Assembly (NCBI GenBank): GCA_036169815.1
Contig: JAVHOA010000022.1
Span: 1-21,641, forward strand
Length of the DNA: 21,641 nt
Origin: Hydrocurvibacter sp036169815
GTDB taxonomy: Bacteria; Campylobacterota; Campylobacteria; Campylobacterales; Sulfurimonadaceae
Direction of reading: 5' to 3'
Of this stretch, positions 15,659 through 21,641 are shown one piece after another. The position numbers and the translations under genes are program-made. The notes beneath the pieces were generated by a model. The model did not search any database and was not told the DNA's origin. It saw only the letters and a program-made list of their open reading frames with translations. The first letter of the stretch is position 1. Every line of letters begins with the position of its first letter.

Positions 15659-16651
15659 TTACTCAGCTTCTATTTTCTTTTTTAATGAACTTACTAAATC
15701 ATCGGAAAGATCCATGCCAACTGCAAAACCATATTCTTGCACTTTTTCTAAAATCTCTTCAAACGATTTTTTACCTAAATTCTTAACATTTTTAAGATCA
15801 TTTTCACTCATCAATACAATTTCACCAATCATTTTGATACTTGAACGATCTAAACAGTTAAAACTTCTAGCACTTAAACCAAGATCTTCAATACGTGCAG
15901 TTAACTTTTTAAGTTCAGCACTTTCTTCAGCTCTTTCAATAGAAACTGGAGCTTTAATGCTAATCTCACTGTTAAATACTGCAAGTTGCGCGTACATAAC
16001 CTCTAAAGAGTTTCTAAACGCATCAATTGGAGTGATTTGGCCATCAGTAACGATATTAAGTATAACTTTTTCAAAGTTTGGATTATCTTCTACCAAAACA
16101 TTTTCTATTTTGTAAGTCGCCCTACGAACCGGAGTAAAAAAAGTATCAAGAGCGATGTAACCCTCTTTGAGTTCCTCTCTGATATCTTCACTTGGAACAT
16201 AACCAATACCTTGTTTAATGATGATGCTAAAGTTTAATGTCGCATCTTCATTTAGCGTTGCTAAGAATGCGTCAGGTGTAACAACTTCTACTTCATCACT
16301 ATTAAGATCACTTCCTTTAACTTCACATGGACCAACAAAACTGTAGTTGACTTCAACTGAAGTTGCACCACCTTTAAGTTTAAAACGAATCCCTTTTAGG
16401 TTGATGATAAAGTCAGAAATATCTTCAAGCATACCACGCACAGAGTCAAACTCATGCTTAGCGCCTTCGATTTTAATAGCTATTGGAGCATATCCAACAG
16501 AGCTGCTTAATAGGAAACGGCGAAGCGGGTGAGCTAAAGATACAGCATAACCCGTCTCGAATGGATAAGCGATAATATTCGCTTCGTTATCACTGATCTG
16601 CTCAACCACAAACTCTTGTGGAATAAGCGGAGTAGTTTTTATCTTGTTCAT
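15659..16651 (-). CDS. rpoA: DNA-directed RNA polymerase subunit alpha
   Basis: Dimerises to nucleate RNA polymerase assembly. The N-terminal domain (about 1-235) shows the dimer and beta-contact region with HPLRRFLLSSSVGYAPIAIK (41-60). A linker of roughly 20 residues leads to the C-terminal domain (255-325). There the DNA- and activator-contacting sequence ARSFNCLDRSSI places the key arginine at R262 and asparagine at N265. At 330 residues the length is normal. An AAGG ribosome-binding site precedes the ATG. It lies in the alpha operon between rpsD and rplQ. Confidence 0.98.
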   Translation of the reverse strand: MNKIKTTPLIPQEFVVEQISDNEANIIAYPFETGYAVSLAHPLRRFLLSSSVGYAPIAIKIEGAKHEFDSVRGMLEDISDFIINLKGIRFKLKGGATSVEVNYSFVGPCEVKGSDLNSDEVEVVTPDAFLATLNEDATLNFSIIIKQGIGYVPSEDIREELKEGYIALDTFFTPVRRATYKIENVLVEDNPNFEKVILNIVTDGQITPIDAFRNSLEVMYAQLAVFNSEISIKAPVSIERAEESAELKKLTARIEDLGLSARSFNCLDRSSIKMIGEIVLMSENDLKNVKNLGKKSFEEILEKVQEYGFAVGMDLSDDLVSSLKKKIEAE

Positions 16652-16675
16652 TCTTAACGCCTTTTTTATATATTA

Positions 16676-17302
16676 TTATTTCGAGTAAAGCTCAACGATT
16701 AAACGTTCTTCTACTGGAATGATAACCTCTTCACGTTCTGGTAAACGAGTAAAGATTCCAAATACTTTATCAGCATCAATATCAACCCATGGAGCTAAAC
16801 CAGTTTGGTTTGTAAGCTCAATAGCGCGAACAACTTGAGGGTTTTTCTTGCTTTTTTCACGAATCTCAACTTTTTGACCTGCTTTTACAGCGTATGAAGG
16901 AATATCAACACGTTTTCCATCAACTAGAACGTGACCATGGTTTACCAATTGGCGTGCAAAACGACGAGTCGTTGCAAATCCCATACGGTAAAGTACATTG
17001 TCTAAACGAGTTTCAAGAAGTGTAACTAAAATCGCACCTGTGTTACCAGTACGGCGATTTGCTTCTTGGAAAAGTGCACGGAATTGTTTCTCAGAAACAC
17101 CATACATAAATTTCGCTTTTTGTTTTTCGTTTAGTTGTAAACCATATTCAGATACTTTTTTACGACGTTGACCATGTTGACCTGGAGCGTATGGACGTTT
17201 GTCTAGAGCAGATTTTCCTGCTAAACGACGTTCACCTTTAAGTGCCAAACTCACACCGAATCTACGTTCGATTTTTTCTACTGGACCTCTATATCTTGCC
17301 AT
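16676..17302 (-). CDS. rpsD: 30S ribosomal protein S4
   Basis: Primary 16S rRNA-binding protein needed early in small-subunit assembly. The 208-residue sequence starts MARYRGPVEKIERRFG and has the S4 RNA-binding domain at about 97-160 (RLDNVLYRMGFATTRRFARQ, then LVNHGHVLVDGKRV). The N-terminal region lacks the zinc-binding cysteines of some S4 proteins. In enterobacteria S4 represses translation of this operon; here a possible leader precedes rpmJ, but its regulator is unknown. Confidence 0.98.
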   Translation of the reverse strand: MARYRGPVEKIERRFGVSLALKGERRLAGKSALDKRPYAPGQHGQRRKKVSEYGLQLNEKQKAKFMYGVSEKQFRALFQEANRRTGNTGAILVTLLETRLDNVLYRMGFATTRRFARQLVNHGHVLVDGKRVDIPSYAVKAGQKVEIREKSKKNPQVVRAIELTNQTGLAPWVDIDADKVFGIFTRLPEREEVIIPVEERLIVELYSK

Positions 17303-17313
17303 CAGTAATCTCC

Positions 17314-17706
17314 TTAAACTCTACGACGTTTTGGTGCACGACAACCGTTATGTGGTAATGGTGTAACATCTTTCATAAATGTAACACGAATACCTTCGAT
17401 AGCACCTACAGCTTTAACAGCCGTCTCACGACCTGAACCAGGACCTTGAACTCTAATACCTAGTTCTTTAATTCCATGAACTTTTGCTTTTTCAACAACT
17501 GATTCTACTGCTTGCTGCGCTGCAAACGGAGTAGATTTTTTTGAACCTTTAAAACCAAGGCTACCAGCAGAACTCCAAGCAATCATATTTCCCATTTCAT
17601 CGGTAATAGTCACAAGAGTATTGTTAAAAGATGCAGAGATGTGAATTACACCACGAGCAATGTTCTTTTTTACGATTTTTTTACGTATAGCTTTTCTTTT
17701 TGCCAT
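17314..17706 (-). CDS. rpsK: 30S ribosomal protein S11
   Basis: Platform protein of the small subunit that contacts 16S rRNA near the mRNA exit. The 130-residue product carries the S11 blocks GVIHISASFNNTLVTITDEM and VQGPGSGRETAVKA, and the typical basic end GCRAPKRRRV. It is spaced 11 bases from both neighbours, rpsM and rpsD. Confidence 0.98.
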   Translation of the reverse strand: MAKRKAIRKKIVKKNIARGVIHISASFNNTLVTITDEMGNMIAWSSAGSLGFKGSKKSTPFAAQQAVESVVEKAKVHGIKELGIRVQGPGSGRETAVKAVGAIEGIRVTFMKDVTPLPHNGCRAPKRRRV

Positions 17707-17717
17707 TCTCTAATCCC

Positions 17718-18080
17718 TTACGCTGCGCCGACAGTTCTACGTTTACCCTTGCGAGTACGCGCGTTTGTCTTAGTTTTTTGCCCACGGCATGGAAGACCAC
17801 GACGGTGACGAAGACCACGGTAAGAACCGAGTTCCATCAATGCTTTAATATCCATAGCAACTTGTTTACGAAGATCACCCTCTACAACGTGAGTTTCACG
17901 AAGTTCTTTAGTGATAGCCGCAACATCTTCTGCATCCAAATCAAATACGCGTTTATCAGGATTGATTCCTGTCGCTGCTAAAATTTGACGTGATTGAAAT
18001 AGACCAATACCATAAATATATGTTAGTCCGTACTCTACGCGTTTTTTCTTAGGTAAGTCCACACCAGCAATACGTGCCAT
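17718..18080 (-). CDS. rpsM: 30S ribosomal protein S13
   Basis: Head protein that contacts the P-site tRNA and forms an intersubunit bridge. The 120-residue product begins MARIAGVDLPKKKRVEYGLT and contains GSYRGLRHRRGLPCRGQKTK, the S13 signature. The ATG lies two bases after the rpmJ stop, and its Shine-Dalgarno AAGGA is inside the last rpmJ codons, so the two are coupled. Confidence 0.98.
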   Translation of the reverse strand: MARIAGVDLPKKKRVEYGLTYIYGIGLFQSRQILAATGINPDKRVFDLDAEDVAAITKELRETHVVEGDLRKQVAMDIKALMELGSYRGLRHRRGLPCRGQKTKTNARTRKGKRRTVGAA

Positions 18081-18082
18081 TC

Positions 18083-18196
18083 TTATCCTTGTCTTTGTTT
18101 ATGTTTTGGATCTTTACAGATTACTCTGACAATCCCTTTTCTTTTAACGACTTTACAATCGTCACACATCTTCTTTACTGAAGCACGTACTTTCAT
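18083..18196 (-). CDS. rpmJ: 50S ribosomal protein L36
   Basis: A 37-residue zinc-ribbon ribosomal protein starting MKVRASVKKMCDDCKVV. It ends KDPKHKQRQG, with the zinc ligands C11, C14, C27 and H32 all present, so this is the zinc-containing paralogue. AGGAG lies eight bases before the ATG. It is the first gene of the block. infA, which often precedes it in other bacteria, is not here; the sequence upstream is a leader and a divergent gene. Confidence 0.97.
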   Translation of the reverse strand: MKVRASVKKMCDDCKVVKRKGIVRVICKDPKHKQRQG

Positions 18197-18332
18197 TGAA
18201 AGCTCCTGTTTTTTAAATCTTTGCCGCTTTTGAGGTCTGGAAAATCCAGCCAATACTTGTGTCTAAACTCGAGTGTGCAGATACAAACATTCACTTATTG
18301 TGTACAAAACAGCAAAGCGGATGCGCATTGTA
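18197..18332 (-). promoter_or_regulatory. Promoter and about 120-base leader of the rpmJ-rplQ operon
   Basis: On the minus strand GCTACAATGC (TACAAT at 18327-18332) is a good -10 box. Transcription would begin near 18320, leaving a leader of about 120 bases with no gene. The RNA would start close to CCGCUUU (18314-18320), which can pair with AAAGCGG (18224-18230) about 20 bases before the ribosome-binding site. A local stem CUGGA-UUU-UCCAG lies beside it. This could be an autoregulatory leader, though a single 7-base pairing is weak evidence. Confidence 0.45.
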
Positions 18333-18371
18333 GCAAAACTAATGTAAAATATTTATTAAACTGAATTTAGA

Positions 18372-18377
18372 TATAAT
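18372..18377 (+). promoter_or_regulatory. Predicted -10 box of the CvfB-like gene
   Basis: A perfect TATAAT in GATATAATCTTGC lies 26 bases before the TTG start. It is 45 bases from the outward-facing -10 box of the ribosomal operon, making this a compact divergent promoter region. Confidence 0.6.
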
Positions 18378-18403
18378 CTTGCATACCATGCAAAGGCTTC
18401 ATT

Positions 18404-19249
18404 TTGACACAATCACCCACTTTAGAGATCGGACGCATCAACACACTGCTTATCGACAGATATACAACTCCAGGGATCTATCTTCTCGCAGAAGATGGCA
18501 GCGATGTTCTTTTGCCAAATCAATATTTTAAAGAGAGTATGAAGATTGGCGATCTTTTAGAGGTGTTTGTTTACACGGACAGTGAAGATCGCATCGTCTC
18601 AACAACGCTCACACCAAAAGCAATGAAAGATCAGTTTGGTTTTTTTGAAGTAGTGGACGTGACAAAAATCGGAGCCTTTGTCGATTGGGGATTGCCAAAA
18701 GATCTTTTTGTGCCAAAAGCACTGCAAAAACAACCTTTTTCCCTTGGAGAAAAAAAATTGCTTCGCGTCATCCAAGATGAGCTCACCCCAAGACTTGTCG
18801 GAACACAAAAAATAGGCAAATACCTTGAGATAAGACCAAAAGGGCTCTTTCACAACTGCAATGTAGAAATCTTAGTGTATGAAGAAACACCGCTTGGATT
18901 TAAAGCGATTGTCAATGATAAATATAATGGACTCATTTATAGAAATGAGGTTTTTGAACCCTTACATGTAGGCGATAAACGCACAGCGTACGTCAAAAAT
19001 ATCCGCACGGATGGCAATCTTGATATTTCACTGACCAAACTCGGTCAAGAGCGCAAAAAAGACGCAGCCTCACAAGTGCTTTCTCTCATCAAAGAAAATG
19101 GCGGCAGTATGCCTTACAACTACAAAAGCGATGCCGAGCTTATCACAAAAGCATTTGGACTCAGTAAAAAAGCCTTCAAAGCCTCGCTCACAGAGTTAGC
19201 AGAAAAAAATCTCATCGAGATAAAAGAGACAGGAATCTACCTCAAGTAA
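18404..19249 (+). CDS. CvfB/YitL-like S1-domain RNA-binding protein
   Basis: A 281-residue cytoplasmic protein built of tandem S1-like modules and a C-terminal winged helix, the architecture of the CvfB family. A first OB-like unit covers about 8-65 (GRINTLLIDRYTTPGIYLLA). An S1 unit follows at 70-130 (GFFEVVDVTKIGAFVDWGLP) and another at 145-215 (KAIVNDKYNGLIYRNEVF and VKNIRTDGNLDISL). The winged helix is at 225-280, ending IEIKETGIYLK. The start is TTG, supported by AAAGG (18392-18396) with seven bases between and by a good promoter; no in-frame ATG is nearby. CvfB proteins bind RNA and affect virulence gene expression in Staphylococcus. The role here is unknown. One palindrome copy encodes L187-H188-V189. 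Confidence 0.88.
   Translation: MTQSPTLEIGRINTLLIDRYTTPGIYLLAEDGSDVLLPNQYFKESMKIGDLLEVFVYTDSEDRIVSTTLTPKAMKDQFGFFEVVDVTKIGAFVDWGLPKDLFVPKALQKQPFSLGEKKLLRVIQDELTPRLVGTQKIGKYLEIRPKGLFHNCNVEILVYEETPLGFKAIVNDKYNGLIYRNEVFEPLHVGDKRTAYVKNIRTDGNLDISLTKLGQERKKDAASQVLSLIKENGGSMPYNYKSDAELITKAFGLSKKAFKASLTELAEKNLIEIKETGIYLK
18962..18971. repeat. TTACATGTAG palindrome variant (CvfB-like gene)
   Basis: Reads CCC-TTA-CAT-GTA-GGC in frame (Leu187-His188-Val189), with the last base G instead of A. Confidence 0.75.
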
Positions 19250-19255
19250 TTTAAC

Positions 19256-19278
19256 TGCTGCATAGACTTTATGCAGCA
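19256..19278. terminator. Stem-loop between the CvfB-like gene and the toxin-antitoxin remnant
   Basis: TGCTGCAT and ATGCAGCA form a perfect 8-base-pair stem with a seven-base loop. It sits between the two convergent reading frames and includes the stop of the remnant. Neither side has a strong U-run, so terminator function in either direction is only likely by position. Confidence 0.4.
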
Positions 19279-19583
19279 TCTCCAGAGTATTCACGAATAT
19301 CTACAGCAACACCGCTTTTTTGAATTTCATGCGCTTTTTCAAACAGCTCTCTTGTAATAATCGAATCAATATACTCTTCACCACAATTGGAACAAATCAA
19401 AGCAGGAACATGTTTAAAAACTATAGTCGCTCCATTTTTTTCCAATGTTACAATGGAATAAGGCTTATCATCATCATATGTTTCTATCAGTTCACCCTAT
19501 GACAAAACATTTTCAACTTCCAGTTCTGAAATATCGCGCTCAAACATTCGTTCGATAGCGTGTAGCCTATAAATAAGTTTCAA
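19269..19583 (-). pseudogene. Decayed DUF4258-YgiT toxin-antitoxin remnant (fusion by deletion, with internal amber stop)
   Basis: One minus-strand frame of 105 codons runs from a TTG at 19583 (AAGGGA five bases upstream) to TAA at 19269. It is broken by TAG at 19497-19499, codon 29. Residues 2-42 (KLIYRLHAIERMFERDISEL and, after the stop, GELIETYDDDKPYS) match the pattern of DUF4258 toxin-like proteins: HAxxRMxxRxIS followed by GExIExY. Residues from about 43 on (IVTLEKNGATIVFKHVPALI, CSNCGEEYIDSIITRELF) match the C-terminal half of YgiT-type zinc-finger antitoxins, including VPAxxCxxCGE. In the usual pair these are adjacent separate genes. Here the end of the first and the start of the second, with the antitoxin's first CxxC, are missing. 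I conclude that a deletion fused them in frame and a nonsense change followed. Family assignment is from remembered patterns. Confidence 0.7.
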
Positions 19584-19607
19584 AATATTCCCTTACTATC
19601 ATTTAGA

Positions 19608-19617
19608 TATAATTGTA
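19608..19617. promoter_or_regulatory. Overlapping divergent -10 boxes
   Basis: On the plus strand GATATAATTG contains TATAAT at 19608-19613, 28 bases before the 69-residue protein gene. On the minus strand GATACAATTA contains TACAAT at 19612-19617, 28 bases before the TTG of the decayed remnant. The boxes share two bases, so only one polymerase could bind at a time. Confidence 0.5.
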
Positions 19618-19641
19618 TCACATTAAAATTATAGAGAATTC

Positions 19642-19851
19642 ATGGCAAAAAACAAAAAACCAACAATCGAGCTAAGCAATAAAAAAATCTCGTTTACACG
19701 CGATGGCGTGACTTATAAACTTTTACGTTTTTATCAAAAAGATATGACGCTTGATGTGATGGTGTTTGATGGAGAGGTAAAAAGAGGGGAGCAAAAATTT
19801 CCCTTTGCCCATCTTCCAAAAGAGTTGAAACGCGAGTTGCATCCAAATTAG
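19642..19851 (+). CDS. Small protein of unknown function
   Basis: A 69-residue basic, soluble protein beginning MAKNKKPTIELSNKKISFTR and ending HLPKELKRELHPN. There is no signal peptide, membrane segment or cysteine. The pattern of short beta strands (KISFTRDGVTYKLLRFY, LDVMVFDGEV) suggests a small barrel or sheet. A good -10 box lies upstream; the Shine-Dalgarno (AGAGAA) is weak. I do not recognise a named family. It stands alone between the decayed remnant and the YefM/YoeB module, with 85 bases to the antitoxin start. Confidence 0.7.
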   Translation: MAKNKKPTIELSNKKISFTRDGVTYKLLRFYQKDMTLDVMVFDGEVKRGEQKFPFAHLPKELKRELHPN

Positions 19852-19860
19852 TATGGAATT

Positions 19861-19874
19861 GCTTACATGTAAGC
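19861..19874. repeat. 14-base palindrome GCTTACATGTAAGC upstream of the YefM/YoeB module
   Basis: The longest perfect form of the recurring palindrome in the window. It is intergenic, 9 bases before the -35 box of the toxin-antitoxin promoter. It shares CTTACATGTAAGC with the copy just downstream of the toxin. Confidence 0.85.
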
Positions 19875-19882
19875 CGTTTTCA

Positions 19883-19911
19883 TTGACACAACGTACGACA
19901 TATAGTACAAT
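19883..19911 (+). promoter_or_regulatory. Consensus promoter and candidate autoregulatory operator of the YefM/YoeB module
   Basis: TTGACA (19883-19888), 17 bases, TACAAT (19906-19911): a near-perfect sigma-70 promoter and the only one in the window with a clear -35. Two GTAC cores, within CGTACG (19892-19897) and AGTACA (19905-19910), are centred 12 bases apart and cover the -10 box. From memory, the E. coli yefM-yoeB operator has paired TGTACA-core palindromes 12 bases apart, so this may be the binding site for the antitoxin-toxin complex. Confidence 0.6.
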
Positions 19912-19936
19912 TTTTAAATCATACAAGGAGAGTAAA

Positions 19937-20182
19937 ATGACAAGAGTAATGTCGGTGAGTCAAGTAAGAGCAGATATTTATAATATTATCGATGAAACAG
20001 CACAAACGCACCAGCCAATACTTATTACAGGAAAACGAAATAACGTTGTCATGATCTCTCAAGAGGATTGGAATGCCATAGAAGAGAGTTTGTATCTCAA
20101 CTCAATACCAAATATGGCGTCCTCAATAATAGATGCGATGAAAGCAGATGATAGTGAGTTTAGTGAAAAGATAGAGTGGTGA
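19937..20182 (+). CDS. YefM/Phd-family antitoxin
   Basis: An 81-residue antitoxin and DNA-binding repressor. AAGGAG (19925-19930) with six bases to the ATG fixes the start; a longer frame from 19853 would begin before the promoter. The N-terminal Phd/YefM fold is visible in VSQVRADIYNIIDETAQTHQ (7-26) and PILITGKRNNVVMISQEDWN (27-46), with the family's P-xxITG-(K/R) pattern and the Trp/Glu-rich helix after it. The C-terminal third (SIIDAMKADDSEFSEKIEW) is acidic and probably unstructured until it wraps the toxin. The stop overlaps the toxin GTG by four bases. With the toxin it should repress its own promoter. Confidence 0.92.
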   Translation: MTRVMSVSQVRADIYNIIDETAQTHQPILITGKRNNVVMISQEDWNAIEESLYLNSIPNMASSIIDAMKADDSEFSEKIEW

Positions 20183-20445
20183 GCTATAAAATTCTTTACA
20201 GCAAACAAGCCCTAAAAGATGCAAAAAAACTATCAGCCGCAAATTTAGACAAAAAAGCCAAAGAGCTTATGCAAATCATCTCCCAAACCCCTTTTCAAAA
20301 TCCACCGCCATACGAAAAACTTGTTGGAAATCTTAGCGGTACCTACTCAAGAAGAATAAATATACAACATCGATTAGTGTATGAAGTGATTGAAAATGAT
20401 AAAAAAATAAGGATTTTGAGAATGTGGACACATTATGGGGAATGA
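20179..20445 (+). CDS. YoeB/Txe-family mRNA interferase toxin
   Basis: Ribosome-dependent endoribonuclease that cleaves mRNA in the A site and is neutralised by the preceding antitoxin. The GTG start overlaps the antitoxin stop (GTGA). A second GTG one codon earlier is possible but less natural. The 88-residue product ends in the YoeB core, PYEKLVGNLSGTYSRRI (44-60) and QHRLVYEV (63-70), then WTHYGE. Residues equivalent to the E. coli catalytic set are all present: E46, R65 and the His-Tyr pair H85-Y86. The toxin therefore looks functional, in contrast to the decayed system 600 bases to the left. A short downstream palindrome may terminate the transcript. Confidence 0.93.
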   Translation: MSYKILYSKQALKDAKKLSAANLDKKAKELMQIISQTPFQNPPPYEKLVGNLSGTYSRRINIQHRLVYEVIENDKKIRILRMWTHYGE

Positions 20446-20475
20446 AAAAAAGTCTTACATGTAAGCTATTTTTTT
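20445..20475 (+). terminator. A/T-rich symmetric terminator built on CTTACATGTAAG
   Basis: Seven A, GT, the 12-base palindrome CTTACATGTAAG (20454-20465), CTA, then seven T. It starts at the toxin stop. The central CATG could be the loop, with A-T pairing outside it. Symmetry and the T-run fit a weak intrinsic terminator. The stem is low in G+C. This is also the second intergenic copy of the recurring palindrome. Confidence 0.55.
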
Positions 20476-20515
20476 ATGTGTTTAAGTAAAAATAGAAGGA
20501 AGAAAAAGAAAGAGT

Positions 20516-20531
20516 GTCGCCCGAAGGCGAC
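20516..20531 (-). terminator. Intrinsic terminator of the FadL-type gene
   Basis: On the minus strand GTCGCC-TTCG-GGCGAC forms a 6-base-pair GC stem with a UUCG tetraloop, followed by ACTCTTTCTTTTTCTT. It lies 26 bases past the stop codon. It is the best conventional terminator in the window. Confidence 0.8.
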
Positions 20532-20556
20532 GGAGAATGAATATAAACTTTAAAGA

Positions 20557-21641
20557 CTAGAATTTGAAACAGACTTGTCCACTTACACCTGTTTGAGAGT
20601 GTTTTGTTGTAACGTCTAAACCTTGAAAGTTTTTATATGTATTACTTACTTCAGGAGTATATGTATATGCTACATCAAATGAAGTAGTTTTACTAACGTT
20701 ATATGTTCCACCAACTGATACATGTGATTGTACAATCGCAGGGAAGCCTAATAAGTTAAAAGTATTAATTAAACCTGCGAAGTCTCCTTGTCCACCCATA
20801 AATGTACCCATAGATCTTGCAGCTTGTTCAGAAATTGGACTTTTAGAATAATTATAACCGACACGCGCTGCCCAATCTTTTGTTTCATATTGGTAACCAA
20901 CAGAAATCACATTTTGATCATCCCATTTGAAATCTTCATAACCTTTTGCTTTTGACCATTGAATCTTTTTGTAATCAACAGCTAATGTACTTTCACCCAT
21001 TTTATATGATATACCCACACCCATTTCAGCTGGAGTAGAAAGCTTATCGTTTGCATAAGGAACTCCAAAACCAGTCATTGCTCCAGTTAATTGACCTTTG
21101 TATTTCATGTCAATTTGTGATTTATAAGTCGCACCTACAGTCAATCCGCTAATCTCATAAGCAGCACCTAAATTGTAACCAAATTGTAAATCTTGTGCAG
21201 CACCTGCACCCACTGTACCTGCTTGAGATACATAGTTGATGTCAAGAGAACCATATTGTAGTATTGGAGTAACTGCGAGACTTAAGCCTGCAACTTTATA
21301 TGCTACTGGAACACCAAATTGCATTAGTTGTAAATTTGTAACCATTTGGAATTGAGTGCCAGTTGTTGCGGTACGATAATCTGTCCCCATTCCTGCAGTT
21401 CCCCACATACCAACACCTACATATAAATTATCTGAAACTTTAGATGCGAGAGACACTTCTGGAATCATATTCATATTTGCATCGCTTTTACTTGTTGCTG
21501 TATATGTAGTAGGAGGAGTAGTATATACAGATTGCGTATTCTCAACTTTTGGCATAAATAAAGTTCCACCAAACTCAACTTCAGTTCCTTCTACAGAAGT
21601 GATAAGAGCAGGGTTCACAAGCGCTGACTCAGCACCATGAC
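20557..21641 (-). CDS. FadL/OMPP1/TodX-family outer membrane transport protein (5' end outside window)
   Basis: Outer membrane beta-barrel that takes up hydrophobic compounds such as fatty acids or aromatics. The frame is open to the window edge. It reads HGAESALVNPALITSVEGTE at the edge, matching the FadL pattern G-xx-x-A-x-x-NPA, so the signal peptide and hatch region lie beyond 21641. A GTG at 21618 is only an internal codon. About 360 residues are present. Alternating strands such as NLYVGVGMWGTAGMGTDYRT and DWAARVGYNYSKSPISEQAA are typical barrel hairpins, and the product ends CFKF with the C-terminal Phe needed for insertion. The substrate cannot be told from sequence. A strong terminator follows. 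Confidence 0.88.
   Translation of the reverse strand, partial: HGAESALVNPALITSVEGTEVEFGGTLFMPKVENTQSVYTTPPTTYTATSKSDANMNMIPEVSLASKVSDNLYVGVGMWGTAGMGTDYRTATTGTQFQMVTNLQLMQFGVPVAYKVAGLSLAVTPILQYGSLDINYVSQAGTVGAGAAQDLQFGYNLGAAYEISGLTVGATYKSQIDMKYKGQLTGAMTGFGVPYANDKLSTPAEMGVGISYKMGESTLAVDYKKIQWSKAKGYEDFKWDDQNVISVGYQYETKDWAARVGYNYSKSPISEQAARSMGTFMGGQGDFAGLINTFNLLGFPAIVQSHVSVGGTYNVSKTTSFDVAYTYTPEVSNTYKNFQGLDVTTKHSQTGVSGQVCFKF

Noticed and set aside
21616..21618. GTG as the start of the outer membrane protein
   Set aside because: The frame continues to the window edge with family-like residues (HGAESAL) before it, so the true start is outside.

Overview
The window looks like a chromosomal segment of a Campylobacterota (Epsilonproteobacteria) member, most plausibly Sulfurospirillum-like. 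I judge this from the A+T-rich composition (about 60 percent by eye), extended TATAAT-type -10 boxes that mostly lack a -35 box, and gene order. From memory, and unchecked, NFU / small TPR-like protein / murE / ispA / tkt and the rpmJ-rpsM-rpsK-rpsD-rpoA-rplQ block occur in that order in Campylobacter. The genus is inference; no rRNA or tRNA gene is present to settle it.

Layout. Positions 1-6794 (+ strand): the tail of an unidentified gene, then a di-heme cytochrome c peroxidase whose stop overlaps a membrane-anchored degenerate-GGDEF/EAL protein. A separately promoted tight cluster follows: alaS, a four-helix membrane protein and a Maf-type nucleotide pyrophosphatase. Positions 6804-15168 (- strand): in order of transcription, an aldo/keto reductase, then NFU / TPR-like protein / murE, then a thioredoxin-like [2Fe-2S] ferredoxin with panD, ispA and tkt, then a soluble CZB-type chemoreceptor. 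Positions 15290-18196 (- strand): ribosomal and RNA polymerase alpha genes. At 18404 a divergent CvfB-like S1 protein begins.

The accessory part is 19250-20550. It holds a decayed DUF4258/YgiT toxin-antitoxin remnant (fused by deletion and interrupted by an amber codon), a small conserved-looking protein of unknown function, and an intact YefM/YoeB-type module with a strong consensus promoter and candidate operator. A FadL-type outer membrane protein gene runs off the right edge.

The most striking structure is not a gene. A palindrome, CTTACATGTA(A/G), with the full form CTTACATGTAAG, recurs at ten sites. The eight copies inside genes all read in one frame as TTA-CAT-GTA (Leu-His-Val), on both strands and in six unrelated genes. 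The two intergenic copies share 13 identical bases and bracket the YefM/YoeB module. This resembles a highly iterated chromosomal palindrome. Its function cannot be read from the window.

Most remaining genes are ordinary housekeeping: translation, peptidoglycan precursor synthesis, pantothenate, isoprenoid and pentose-phosphate metabolism, and Fe-S handling. I saw no CRISPR array, tRNA, rRNA or insertion sequence.
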